From Clostridia bacterium (lineage in GTDB: Bacteria; Bacillota; Clostridia; Oscillospirales; CAG-272): a DNA stretch of 40,995 nucleotides. The notes beneath the pieces were generated by a model. The model was not told the DNA's origin. It ran no database searches and saw only the letters and a list, made by a program, of their open reading frames with translations. Shown here piece after piece: positions 35,025-40,995 of this stretch. Both the position numbers and the translations under genes were made by a program. Every line of letters begins with the position of its first letter. Positions within the stretch are counted from its first letter, which is position 1. Location of the stretch: assembly GCA_017505745.1 (NCBI GenBank), contig JAFVOP010000066.1, positions 1 through 40,995 of the forward strand, given 5' to 3'.

Positions 35025-36146
35025 TTACTTTAAGAAGAAGTTGAGGATCATACCGCCCGCGATGACCGACGCGATCTGTCCCGAAACGTTGACGCCGATC
35101 GAGTGCATGAGCAGGAAGTTTTGGGGATCCTCTTGCAGTCCCATTTTATGTACGATACGTCCCGACATGGGGAATGCCGAGATACCTGCCGCACCGATCA
35201 TAGGGTTGATCTTGTTCTTGGAGAAGAGGTTGATCAGCTTTGCAACCAGGATACCGCCGATGGTATCGAATACAAACGCGAACAGACCCAATCCCAGAAT
35301 GAGCAGGGTTGCGGGGGCGATGAAGTCGGCCGCCTGCATTTTGAAGGCGATCGAAATACCCAGGAAGATGGTGACGAGGTTTGCCAGCACCTTTTGCGCG
35401 GTATCCGAGAGCGACTCGAGCACACCGCACTCGCGGATGAGGTTACCGAACATCAGGAAACCGACCAGCGAAACGGCCGAGGGAGCGAAGAGTCCCGCGA
35501 TGAGCGTGATGACGATCGGGAACAGGATACGCGTGGTCTTGGAAACGCTCTTGGGCGCGTAAGGCATGCGGATGAGACGCTCCTTTTTGGTGGTCATCAT
35601 TTTAATAACGGGGGGCTGAATGATGGGCACGAGCGCCATGTAGGAGTAAGCCGCCACCATGATCGCGCCCTGGTAATTGGATTCCAGCGCCTGCGACACG
35701 GCGATCGCCGTGGGGCCGTCCGCCGCACCGATGATCGCGATCGACGCCGCGTCATTGATGTTCGGAAAGAAGATCGAAGCCAGGCACAGGGTAAAGAAGA
35801 TACCGAACTGCGCCGCCGCGCCGAAGATCATCAGCTTGGGGTTGGAGAGCAGCGGTCCGAAGTCGATCATCGCGCCGATTCCGATAAACAGGAGCAAGGG
35901 GAAGAGCTCGTTGGCAATTCCCGCGTTGTACAGGGTGGTAATGGGGCCGTGATCCAGCACCGCGTCCGCCATCGGGATGTTGACGAGGATCGCGCCAAAG
36001 CCCATGGGCAGGAGCAGCGTGGGCTCCATCTCAAACTTGATCGCCAGGAAGATCAGCAGTCCGCCGATGATCCACATGATCAGGTTTTTCCATCCGTCGT
36101 TTTCAATCATCCATTGAAAGCTTTCGTACAAAAAGTTCAAATTCAT
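35025..36146 (-). CDS. Na+-translocating decarboxylase beta subunit (OadB/GcdB/MmdB family)
   Basis: This 373-aa polytopic membrane protein couples decarboxylation of a biotin-bound carboxyl group to Na+ export. Family motifs are clear: NELFPLLLFIGIGAMIDFGPLL (about 80), the conserved Na+-site loop IIGAADGPTAIAVS (about 142), MPYAPKSVSKTTRILFPI (about 193) and the C-terminal GAAGISAFPMSGRIVHK with NVSGQIASVIAGG. The carboxyltransferase alpha and biotin carrier genes are not in the window, so the substrate (oxaloacetate, glutaconyl-CoA or methylmalonyl-CoA) is unknown. It follows the CNNM-type gene after 39 nt. AAGGA lies upstream. Confidence 0.94.
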   Translation of the reverse strand: MNLNFLYESFQWMIENDGWKNLIMWIIGGLLIFLAIKFEMEPTLLLPMGFGAILVNIPMADAVLDHGPITTLYNAGIANELFPLLLFIGIGAMIDFGPLLSNPKLMIFGAAAQFGIFFTLCLASIFFPNINDAASIAIIGAADGPTAIAVSQALESNYQGAIMVAAYSYMALVPIIQPPVIKMMTTKKERLIRMPYAPKSVSKTTRILFPIVITLIAGLFAPSAVSLVGFLMFGNLIRECGVLESLSDTAQKVLANLVTIFLGISIAFKMQAADFIAPATLLILGLGLFAFVFDTIGGILVAKLINLFSKNKINPMIGAAGISAFPMSGRIVHKMGLQEDPQNFLLMHSIGVNVSGQIASVIAGGMILNFFLK

Positions 36147-36185
36147 TGTTTCGTCCTTCTTTCCAAGGGGTTGTGTTAGCGTGGA

Positions 36186-37574
36186 TCAGGAGCGCACCGC
36201 TTCGGTGTCCGAAAGATCGGTGGAGGCAGCCGTTGCCTCCGCGTCCTCGTCCTGTGCGATCTCGGTCTTGATCACTTCGGTGGTTTCAATGCGCTTCTCG
36301 CGAACCGAGAGCACCTTCACCGCCAGATTTTCATAGGTAAATTCGGGCATGTCGTCCTCCTGCGGGATGTATTCCAGCTTGGAGAAGACAAAGCCTCCAA
36401 AGGTATCAAAGGTATTCTCTTCCCTGCGGAGAGTTACCCCGATCGCCTGCTCCACGTCCTCTACGGTCGCGCTTCCGGCGATCTGCCAACGGTTCTCCTC
36501 CAGCTCCACGATCTCGGGAGCCTCGGGGGCGTCGGTTTCATCGTAAATGCTTCCAACGATCTCTTCCAAGAGATTTTCCATCGTGATCAGACCCGCGATC
36601 TGGCCGTATTCGTCGATGACGAACGCCATATGGATCTGGTTTTCACGCATATCCCGGAACAGGCGGTTGGCAGGGAGCGATTCGGGCACGAATTTTGCCT
36701 CCTGCATCAGATCGTTGAGCGTGAGATCGGGCTGGTTTTGGAGCGCAAAGAGATATTCGCGCGCCAGCACGATGCCCTTGATGTCGTCGGTGTCCTCACC
36801 GCACACGGGAAAACGTGAAAATCCGCTTTCCTGCATCACGCGAAGGACCTCCTCGGGGGTATCGGTCTCGCGGAGCACCGTCATATCCGAGCGGCGCACC
36901 ATGATCTGCGAAACCGTTGTATTGTCAAATTCAAACACGTTCTCAATCATTTCCTTGGTATCGGTGTCGATCTCACCCTGCTCCTCCACCGCATCCACCA
37001 GGTCCAGGATATCCTCCTCGGATACGTCCTCGTTGCTTTCATGGGGGTTGATGCCAAAGAGGTGGAGCATGCCGTTGGTGCTTACCGAGAGCAGCCATAC
37101 CACGGGGCGCAACGCCACCGAAAGGCCTGCGATAAATCCGCACACGCGGCGTGCCAACCCCTCGGGGTTTCGCATGGCCACGCGCTTGGGCACCAGCTCT
37201 CCCAACACCAACGTGAAGAAAGAGAGAATGATGGTGATCAGGATCACCGAAATGGTATCCAGCACTGCGGGGGAAATAAAGGTGATCTTGCAGGTATGGA
37301 TCAGGAAATTGACCAAATACTCCGAAAATCCGTCGGCCGCGAATGCCGAGCCGAGGAATCCGGCCAGCGTGATACCAACCTGAATCGTGGAGAGAAAGCC
37401 CGTGGGCTCCTCCACCATGCGAAGCATTTTCTTTGCCTTCGCGTCACCTGCCTCCGCCTGACGGCGAAGCTTGACTTCATTGAGGGAAATTACCGCGATC
37501 TCCGACGCCGCAAAAAAGGCGTTGAGCGCGATCAGTACGATTTGAATGACGATCTGCCATATGACAGTATCCAT
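36186..37574 (-). CDS. CNNM/CorC-type transmembrane protein (hemolysin family)
   Basis: This 462-aa protein has the standard order: a DUF21/CNNM membrane domain with about four helices (residues 1-190; LNAFFAASEIAVISLNEVKLRR, VGITLAGFLGSAFAADGFSE, LVLGELVPKRVA), a CBS pair (about 205-325; VSQIMVRRSDMTVL, MAFVIDEYGQIAGLIT) and a CorC_HlyC domain (about 345-420). An acidic tail follows. Relatives (CorB/CorC, CNNM) are Na+-coupled Mg2+ exporters or regulators, so the hemolysin label is historical. ATG at 37574 has AAAGGAGA 12 nt upstream. The leader of about 250 nt contains a short ORF with a matching initiation site. Confidence 0.92.
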   Translation of the reverse strand: MDTVIWQIVIQIVLIALNAFFAASEIAVISLNEVKLRRQAEAGDAKAKKMLRMVEEPTGFLSTIQVGITLAGFLGSAFAADGFSEYLVNFLIHTCKITFISPAVLDTISVILITIILSFFTLVLGELVPKRVAMRNPEGLARRVCGFIAGLSVALRPVVWLLSVSTNGMLHLFGINPHESNEDVSEEDILDLVDAVEEQGEIDTDTKEMIENVFEFDNTTVSQIMVRRSDMTVLRETDTPEEVLRVMQESGFSRFPVCGEDTDDIKGIVLAREYLFALQNQPDLTLNDLMQEAKFVPESLPANRLFRDMRENQIHMAFVIDEYGQIAGLITMENLLEEIVGSIYDETDAPEAPEIVELEENRWQIAGSATVEDVEQAIGVTLRREENTFDTFGGFVFSKLEYIPQEDDMPEFTYENLAVKVLSVREKRIETTEVIKTEIAQDEDAEATAASTDLSDTEAVRS

Positions 37575-37677
37575 GATTAAAAATGTTCTCCTTTTCGATT
37601 TTTCAGAAATTCGACACAACCTACAACGTAAAACTCAACACGCTTGTGTCACGCGCGTGTTCCGTGCGGCATACGCG

Positions 37678-37746
37678 CTATCCGATCAATCGTTCCGGGG
37701 GCGTGGTTCGGTCGGCGTCCGCGGGATCAGAACCTTCCGTCTTCAT
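37678..37746 (-). CDS. Possible leader peptide upstream of CNNM gene
   Basis: A 22-codon ORF (MKTEGSDPADADRTTPPERL...) begins with ATG behind GAAAGGAGAACG, a nearly identical copy of the initiation site of the CNNM gene itself. It ends at TAG, and the frame then stays open past that codon to another TAG at 37621-37623. A functional uORF is possible. Coding is unproven. Confidence 0.3.
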   Translation of the reverse strand: MKTEGSDPADADRTTPPERLIG

Positions 37747-37832
37747 GATAAAATGACGTTCTCCTTTCTTTTTCATTGGCGATTTGTTCGGCTTTCCGGA
37801 TCCTGAAATCCAAAAAGCCCAAAATCAGTATC

Positions 37833-37861
37833 ATTATACCGCAAAAAGCTTTTAAAATCTA
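37833..37861 (-). promoter_or_regulatory. Probable promoter of CNNM operon
   Basis: TATAAT (37833-37838, minus) is perfect. The -35 at 17 bp (TAGATT, 37856-37861) is weak. It would give a leader of about 250 nt. Confidence 0.5.
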
Positions 37862-37927
37862 TATATAAATTGTTAACAATTATTTTTTTGCAAATATCAA
37901 AATAGGGGGGCTTTTTACGGGAAAGTA

Positions 37928-37936
37928 TGTTATAAT
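37928..37936 (+). promoter_or_regulatory. Extended -10 promoter of DUF1538 operon
   Basis: TGTTATAAT (TATAAT at 37931-37936) lies 44 bp before the TTG start, with no good -35. Confidence 0.6.
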
Positions 37937-37980
37937 ATAAATAACATGAAATTTTCTAGGAAAGGAGTGTGTATCTACAC

Positions 37981-39534
37981 TTGAAAGAACTCATCAAAGA
38001 CAAGCTGCACGAATCGCTGACGTCGATCCTGCCGATCGCCGGCATCGTGCTTTTGCTCAGCATCACGCTGGCCCCCATGAGCCCCAGCACCTTTCTGCTC
38101 TTTCTGCTGGGTGTGCTTTGCCTGATCGCGGGGCTTTCGATCTTTACGATGGGCGCGGAAATGTCGATGCAGCCGCTGGGGAATAAGCTGGGAGCCTCGC
38201 TGGCAACCTCGGGAAAGCTCTGGCTGATCGCGGGGGTGAGCTTTGTGATCGGAATTCTGGTCACGATCTCCGAGCCCGACCTGCAGATCCTTGCCGAGCA
38301 GGTCTCGGGCGTGGAAAACCTGCTTCTGATCCTCACCGTTTCGATCGGCGTTGGCATCTTTCTTGCCATTGCCATGCTCAAAATCGTCTTCCGCATCAAT
38401 CTTGCGGTCCTGCTTGCATTTTTTTACATCGCGGCATTCGTGCTTTGCCTCTTCATCTCGCCCGACTTCTGGTCGGTGGCCTTTGACTCGGGCGGAGTGA
38501 CTACGGGGCCTATGACGGTCCCCTTCATCATGGCGATCGGCGCAGGCGTTGCCAATATGCGCTCGGGCGAGGACGGACACAGCGACGCCTTCGGTCTGGT
38601 GGCGCTTTGCAGCATCGGCCCGATCCTTGCGGTGCTGATCCTCGGCATCGTATTTGACCTGAACGGCGGAGAATACGATCCCGAAAGCATGATCCCCATG
38701 GTGGAAAGCACGCGCTCAGCCATGCAGATCTATCTCCACGGCTTTGCGCAACACGCCAAGGACGTTGGCATGGCGCTCCTGCCCACCATCGTGTTTGCCG
38801 GGCTCTTCCAGCTCGTCACCCGCGCCTTCAGCGTCAAAAAGCTGATCCGTATCGGCGTTGGTATCGTTTATACCTTCGTAGGTCTGGTGGTCTTTCTTTC
38901 GGGCGCCAATGAGGGCTTCGTGCCTGCGGGCGCATCCTTGGGACACTCGATTGCCCTGCTGGGTAACGGCTACCTCCTGATCCCCGTGAGCATGCTGATC
39001 GGCTACTTCATCGTGAATGCCGAGCCTGCCGTGTACGTGCTCAACAAGCAGGTGGAGCAGATCACCGCAGGCGCGATCTCGGCTTCTACCATGCGGCTCA
39101 CCCTTTCCATCGGTGTGTCGGCGGCATTGGGACTTTCGATGCTCCGCATCCTCACCGGCATCTCGATCCTTTGGATCCTGATCCCCGGCTATGCGATCGC
39201 GCTGGGACTGAGCCTGTTCGTGCCGAAATTCTTTACGAGTATCGCCTTTGACTCGGGCGGAGTGGCCAGTGGCGTGATGATGAGCGCCTTCGTGCTTCCC
39301 CTCTCAATCAGCGCCTGCTCCGCGCTTGGCGGCAACGTGATGTCGCAGGCCTTTGGATGCGTGGCCTTCGTGGCGCTCACGCCGATCATCTCGATCCAGA
39401 TCTGCGGTCTGATCTATAAGATCAAGGAAAAGCGCGCGATCCGCCGCTTTACCTCCGAAACCGAGATCATTCTCGATTACTCCCCTACCCTTTCCAAAAC
39501 GCTTGCAAAACGTAACAAGGAGGTGAAATCCTGA
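37981..39534 (+). CDS. DUF1538 family membrane transporter
   Basis: This 517-aa polytopic protein contains two DUF1538 halves, each with the family motif FDSGGVTTGPMTVPF (about 165) or FDSGGVASGVMMSAF (about 420) inside re-entrant-looking hydrophobic stretches. DUF1538 pairs (UmpA/UmpB) have been reported as a Na+(Li+)/H+ antiporter system. Here both halves sit on one chain. The N-terminus is LKELIKDKLHESLTSILPI. TTG at 37981 is preferred: AAAGGAG lies 13 nt upstream with the small hairpin GTGT-ATCT-ACAC in between, while the in-frame GTG at 37969 would be only 1 nt from the ribosome site. The stop overlaps the PII-like gene, implying direct regulation. Confidence 0.88.
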   Translation: MKELIKDKLHESLTSILPIAGIVLLLSITLAPMSPSTFLLFLLGVLCLIAGLSIFTMGAEMSMQPLGNKLGASLATSGKLWLIAGVSFVIGILVTISEPDLQILAEQVSGVENLLLILTVSIGVGIFLAIAMLKIVFRINLAVLLAFFYIAAFVLCLFISPDFWSVAFDSGGVTTGPMTVPFIMAIGAGVANMRSGEDGHSDAFGLVALCSIGPILAVLILGIVFDLNGGEYDPESMIPMVESTRSAMQIYLHGFAQHAKDVGMALLPTIVFAGLFQLVTRAFSVKKLIRIGVGIVYTFVGLVVFLSGANEGFVPAGASLGHSIALLGNGYLLIPVSMLIGYFIVNAEPAVYVLNKQVEQITAGAISASTMRLTLSIGVSAALGLSMLRILTGISILWILIPGYAIALGLSLFVPKFFTSIAFDSGGVASGVMMSAFVLPLSISACSALGGNVMSQAFGCVAFVALTPIISIQICGLIYKIKEKRAIRRFTSETEIILDYSPTLSKTLAKRNKEVKS

Positions 39535-40259
39535 TGGCAAAACGGACCCCCACCCTTGAAAAACGTGCCAAGCTGCTCGTTTGCATCATCCGCAAGCAGG
39601 ACGAGATCGCTCTGACCGAGGCCGTGAACGAGTGTTGCGTTTCTCTGCACTTTTCGGGAATTGGCTTTGGCACCGCACGATCCAACTACATGAGTTATCT
39701 GGGACTGGACGAGATTGAAAAGCGCGTGGTCTATTCCCTCATCCCCAACTACTGCGAGTCCCGCGTTCTGCGCGCGATTAACCGCCGTTTGCGCCTCTAT
39801 CTCCAGGGCAACGGCATCGCCTTCACCATTCCGCTCTCGGGCATTTCCAGTATTGTCAGCAATGCCATTCTCACCACTCCCATGAAGGAAGACCCCGCCG
39901 AGCAACAAAAAAACACCCCCGAAAAGGAGCGTAACGCTATGCATGAACTGATCATTGCCGTTGTCAATCAAAAATATACCGATAAGGTCCTGGATTGCAG
40001 CCGCGCGGCCGGCGCCACGGGAGCTACCATCCTGCATACCCGCAGCGTCAACAACAAACAAGCCGAACAGCTGATCGGTACCTCCCTTCAACAGGAGACC
40101 GATACCATCGCCTTCCTCACCACCTACGAGTATAAAGCGCATATCATGGAAGCCATCCGCGAAAACGGCGGCCTCAAAACCGAAGGCGGCGCCGTCCTCT
40201 TCTCCCTCCCCGTCGATTCCCTCATCGGAATCGGCCGCTTCGATGATCAGGATCTGTAA
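39534..40259 (+). CDS. Tandem PII-like (GlnB-fold) regulatory protein
   Basis: This 241-aa soluble protein has two similar alpha/beta halves. The N-half (about 1-105, RAKLLVCIIRKQDEIALTEAVNECCVSLHF) and C-half (about 136-241, MHELIIAVVNQKYTDKVLDCSRAAGATGATILHTRSV) both follow the ferredoxin-like PII pattern. The linker is Glu/Lys-rich. It begins one base inside the DUF1538 stop codon, so it probably gates that transporter in response to a small ligand, as PII-like proteins do. The C-half begins with an internal ATG (39939) behind AAAAGGAG, so it may also be made separately. Confidence 0.85.
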   Translation: MAKRTPTLEKRAKLLVCIIRKQDEIALTEAVNECCVSLHFSGIGFGTARSNYMSYLGLDEIEKRVVYSLIPNYCESRVLRAINRRLRLYLQGNGIAFTIPLSGISSIVSNAILTTPMKEDPAEQQKNTPEKERNAMHELIIAVVNQKYTDKVLDCSRAAGATGATILHTRSVNNKQAEQLIGTSLQQETDTIAFLTTYEYKAHIMEAIRENGGLKTEGGAVLFSLPVDSLIGIGRFDDQDL

Positions 40260-40277
40260 AACCGTAACAGAATGTTC

Positions 40278-40313
40278 TCTGGGGGAAACTTCTTGTAAGA
40301 AGTTTCCCCCAGA
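40278..40313. repeat. Hairpin repeat at 3' end of DUF1538 operon
   Basis: A 17-bp perfect stem (TCTGGGGGAAACTTCTT and its complement) has loop GT. It is followed by CCCCTTTCAAGAACTTTACACAC, which is the inverse of the inner flank of the right end of the 13595-13959 element. Confidence 0.85.
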
Positions 40314-40460
40314 CCCCTTTCAAGAACTTTACACACATTTTTATTGCGAAATTGGCTACTTTCGTGCGCGTTTCGCCTTGCTTCTCAATTTGAGCAACGC
40401 TCAATTTGCCGTAGCGGCAACTGATGTTCGCTCTAAACGGTATAGCCGCGATGATCCCGC

Positions 40461-40511
40461 GAGCACTTTGGGACGGCTTCTTGCAGAGAAGCCTTCGACC
40501 ACAAAGTGCTC
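40461..40511 (+). repeat. Nested hairpin module, copy 2
   Basis: The same 10-bp outer stem as copy 1 (GAGCACTTTG at 40461, CAAAGTGCTC at 40502), with the same GGCTTC/GAAGCC inner stem and TTCGACCA joint. The following tail (CTATTTTACGTTAACGGAGC) is also shared. Confidence 0.82.
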
Positions 40512-40564
40512 CAAATAGTTCGTTTTGATATAGAAAATATCCTATTTTACGTTAACGGAGCTTT

Positions 40565-40624
40565 TGGGAAAAAGTTTTCCCCATCGTGCTCGCACGTTTT
40601 ACCCCATTTCAAAACTTTTCGCAC
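40565..40624. repeat. Degenerate hairpin repeat and conserved flank
   Basis: The left arm of the main palindrome is eroded (GGGAAAAAGTTTTCCCC). The mini-hairpin CGTGC-TC-GCACG (40585-40596) and flank TTTTACCCCATTTCAAAAC match those at 13624-13660. Confidence 0.7.
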
Positions 40625-40682
40625 TTGTTTGATTACTAGATTGCTTAATTTCGTGGGCGACAGATAATCAATTGCTCCCGCA

Positions 40683-40730
40683 AGCATTTAGGGCGGCTTC
40701 GCGTAGAGAAGCCTTCGACCACTAAATGCT
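40683..40730 (+). repeat. Nested hairpin module, copy 3 (compensated stem)
   Basis: The outer stem AGCATTTAG (40683-40691) pairs with CTAAATGCT (40722-40730), differing from copies 1 and 2 on both sides of the helix so that pairing is kept. The inner stem GGCTTC/GAAGCC and joint TTCGACCA are unchanged, while the inner loop differs. Confidence 0.82.
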
Positions 40731-40824
40731 CCACAAAGATAGTTTTTACACAGAAAACGTGCTATTTTACGTTAACAAAGCTTATAGGAAGAATATAAAA
40801 ATTCTATGTAAAAACGATCTTGTG

Positions 40825-40855
40825 GAGCACTTTGGGTGGTGGCACCAAAGTGCTC
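40825..40855 (-). repeat. Nested hairpin module, copy 4, inverted and shortened
   Basis: GAGCACTTTGG (40825-40835) pairs with CCAAAGTGCTC (40845-40855). The inner GGCTTC hairpin is replaced by a 9-nt loop. On minus the context (GCTCCCGCGAGCAC and, after it, CTCCACAAGATCG) matches the other copies, so this is an inverted, shortened copy. Confidence 0.7.
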
Positions 40856-40934
40856 GCGGGAGCTATTGTAAATATAAAGCGCTCTAAACCAACCAACTTA
40901 GCAACAAAAATGTGTAGAAAGTTCTTGAAGGGGC

Positions 40935-40966
40935 GTGGGGGAACTTCTTCCAAGAAGTTCCCCCAC
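40935..40966. repeat. Terminal hairpin repeat at right end of array
   Basis: A 15-bp stem (GTGGGGGAACTTCTT and its complement) has loop CC. The inner flank AACCAACTTAGCAAC, then AAAGTTCTTGAAGG matches the right end of the 13595-13959 element, in the same orientation. Confidence 0.82.
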
Positions 40967-40995
40967 AAAAACCCCGTTATATATCAATATCCTTC

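Noticed and set aside
36186-37574. Hemolysin toxin
   Set aside because: The DUF21-CBS-CorC architecture belongs to ion transport proteins. The hemolysin name is inherited annotation.
40278-40966. CRISPR array
   Set aside because: Repeats are long, palindromic, in mixed orientation and irregularly spaced, with no uniform spacers and no cas genes.

Overview
The window looks like a piece of an uncultured, moderately GC-rich Firmicutes chromosome of class Clostridia, probably from the gut. The grounds are gene content: zapA next to a U32 peptidase, RNase Y, a DUF5685/J-domain pair, a clostridial-type ECF sigma factor with a membrane partner, Na+-pump subunits and a DUF1538/PII pair. Consensus sigma-A promoters (TTGACA, 17 bp, TATAAT) and strong Shine-Dalgarno sites also fit. 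No phage, transposase or CRISPR genes are visible.

Layout. 1-1200: tRNA-Ala(GGC) and a PH-like membrane protein, both on minus. 1331-3989: zapA and a U32 peptidase. 4123-7541: an AT-richer island with an ECF sigma factor translationally coupled to a membrane-anchored leucine-rich-repeat protein that probably serves as its regulator. 7804-10342: polar amino acid ABC transporter (binding lipoprotein, permease, ATPase with an unusual insertion). 10525-11835: aspartate kinase (minus). 12090-13520: 4-alpha-glucanotransferase with two in-frame amber codons. 13970-16253: lipoprotein and cysteine desulfurase (minus). 16479-21511: threonine aldolase-like enzyme, DUF5685 protein, J-domain protein, small membrane protein, RNase Y. 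21868-23870: M20 amidohydrolase (minus) and a HAD phosphatase. 23976-30892: two very large acidic membrane proteins, one with extracellular InlB-type repeats, the other ending in a ribosomal-protein-uL15-like domain. 31410-34606: lipid kinase, helical unknown and glycerol kinase operon (minus). 34788-37574: CNNM/CorC-type protein with Na+-decarboxylase beta and gamma-like subunits (minus). 37981-40259: DUF1538 transporter and tandem PII-like regulator. 40261-40995: an array of structured repeats.

The most unusual things are: (1) a family of intergenic structured repeats, near-perfect hairpins with 2-nt loops at the 3' ends of genes, which in one place bound a 365-bp MITE-like element and recur around 40.3-41.0 kb, with an internal nested hairpin (four copies) whose outer stem shows compensatory changes; (2) malQ interrupted by two TAG codons at aromatic positions while none of 29 recognised genes uses TAG as terminator; (3) the paired giant membrane proteins with a uL15-like domain; (4) the coupled ECF sigma/LRR receptor-like pair; and (5) a cluster of genes related to sodium-coupled transport near the right end.

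All identifications come from reading the translated sequence and from memory of protein families. No database search was run.
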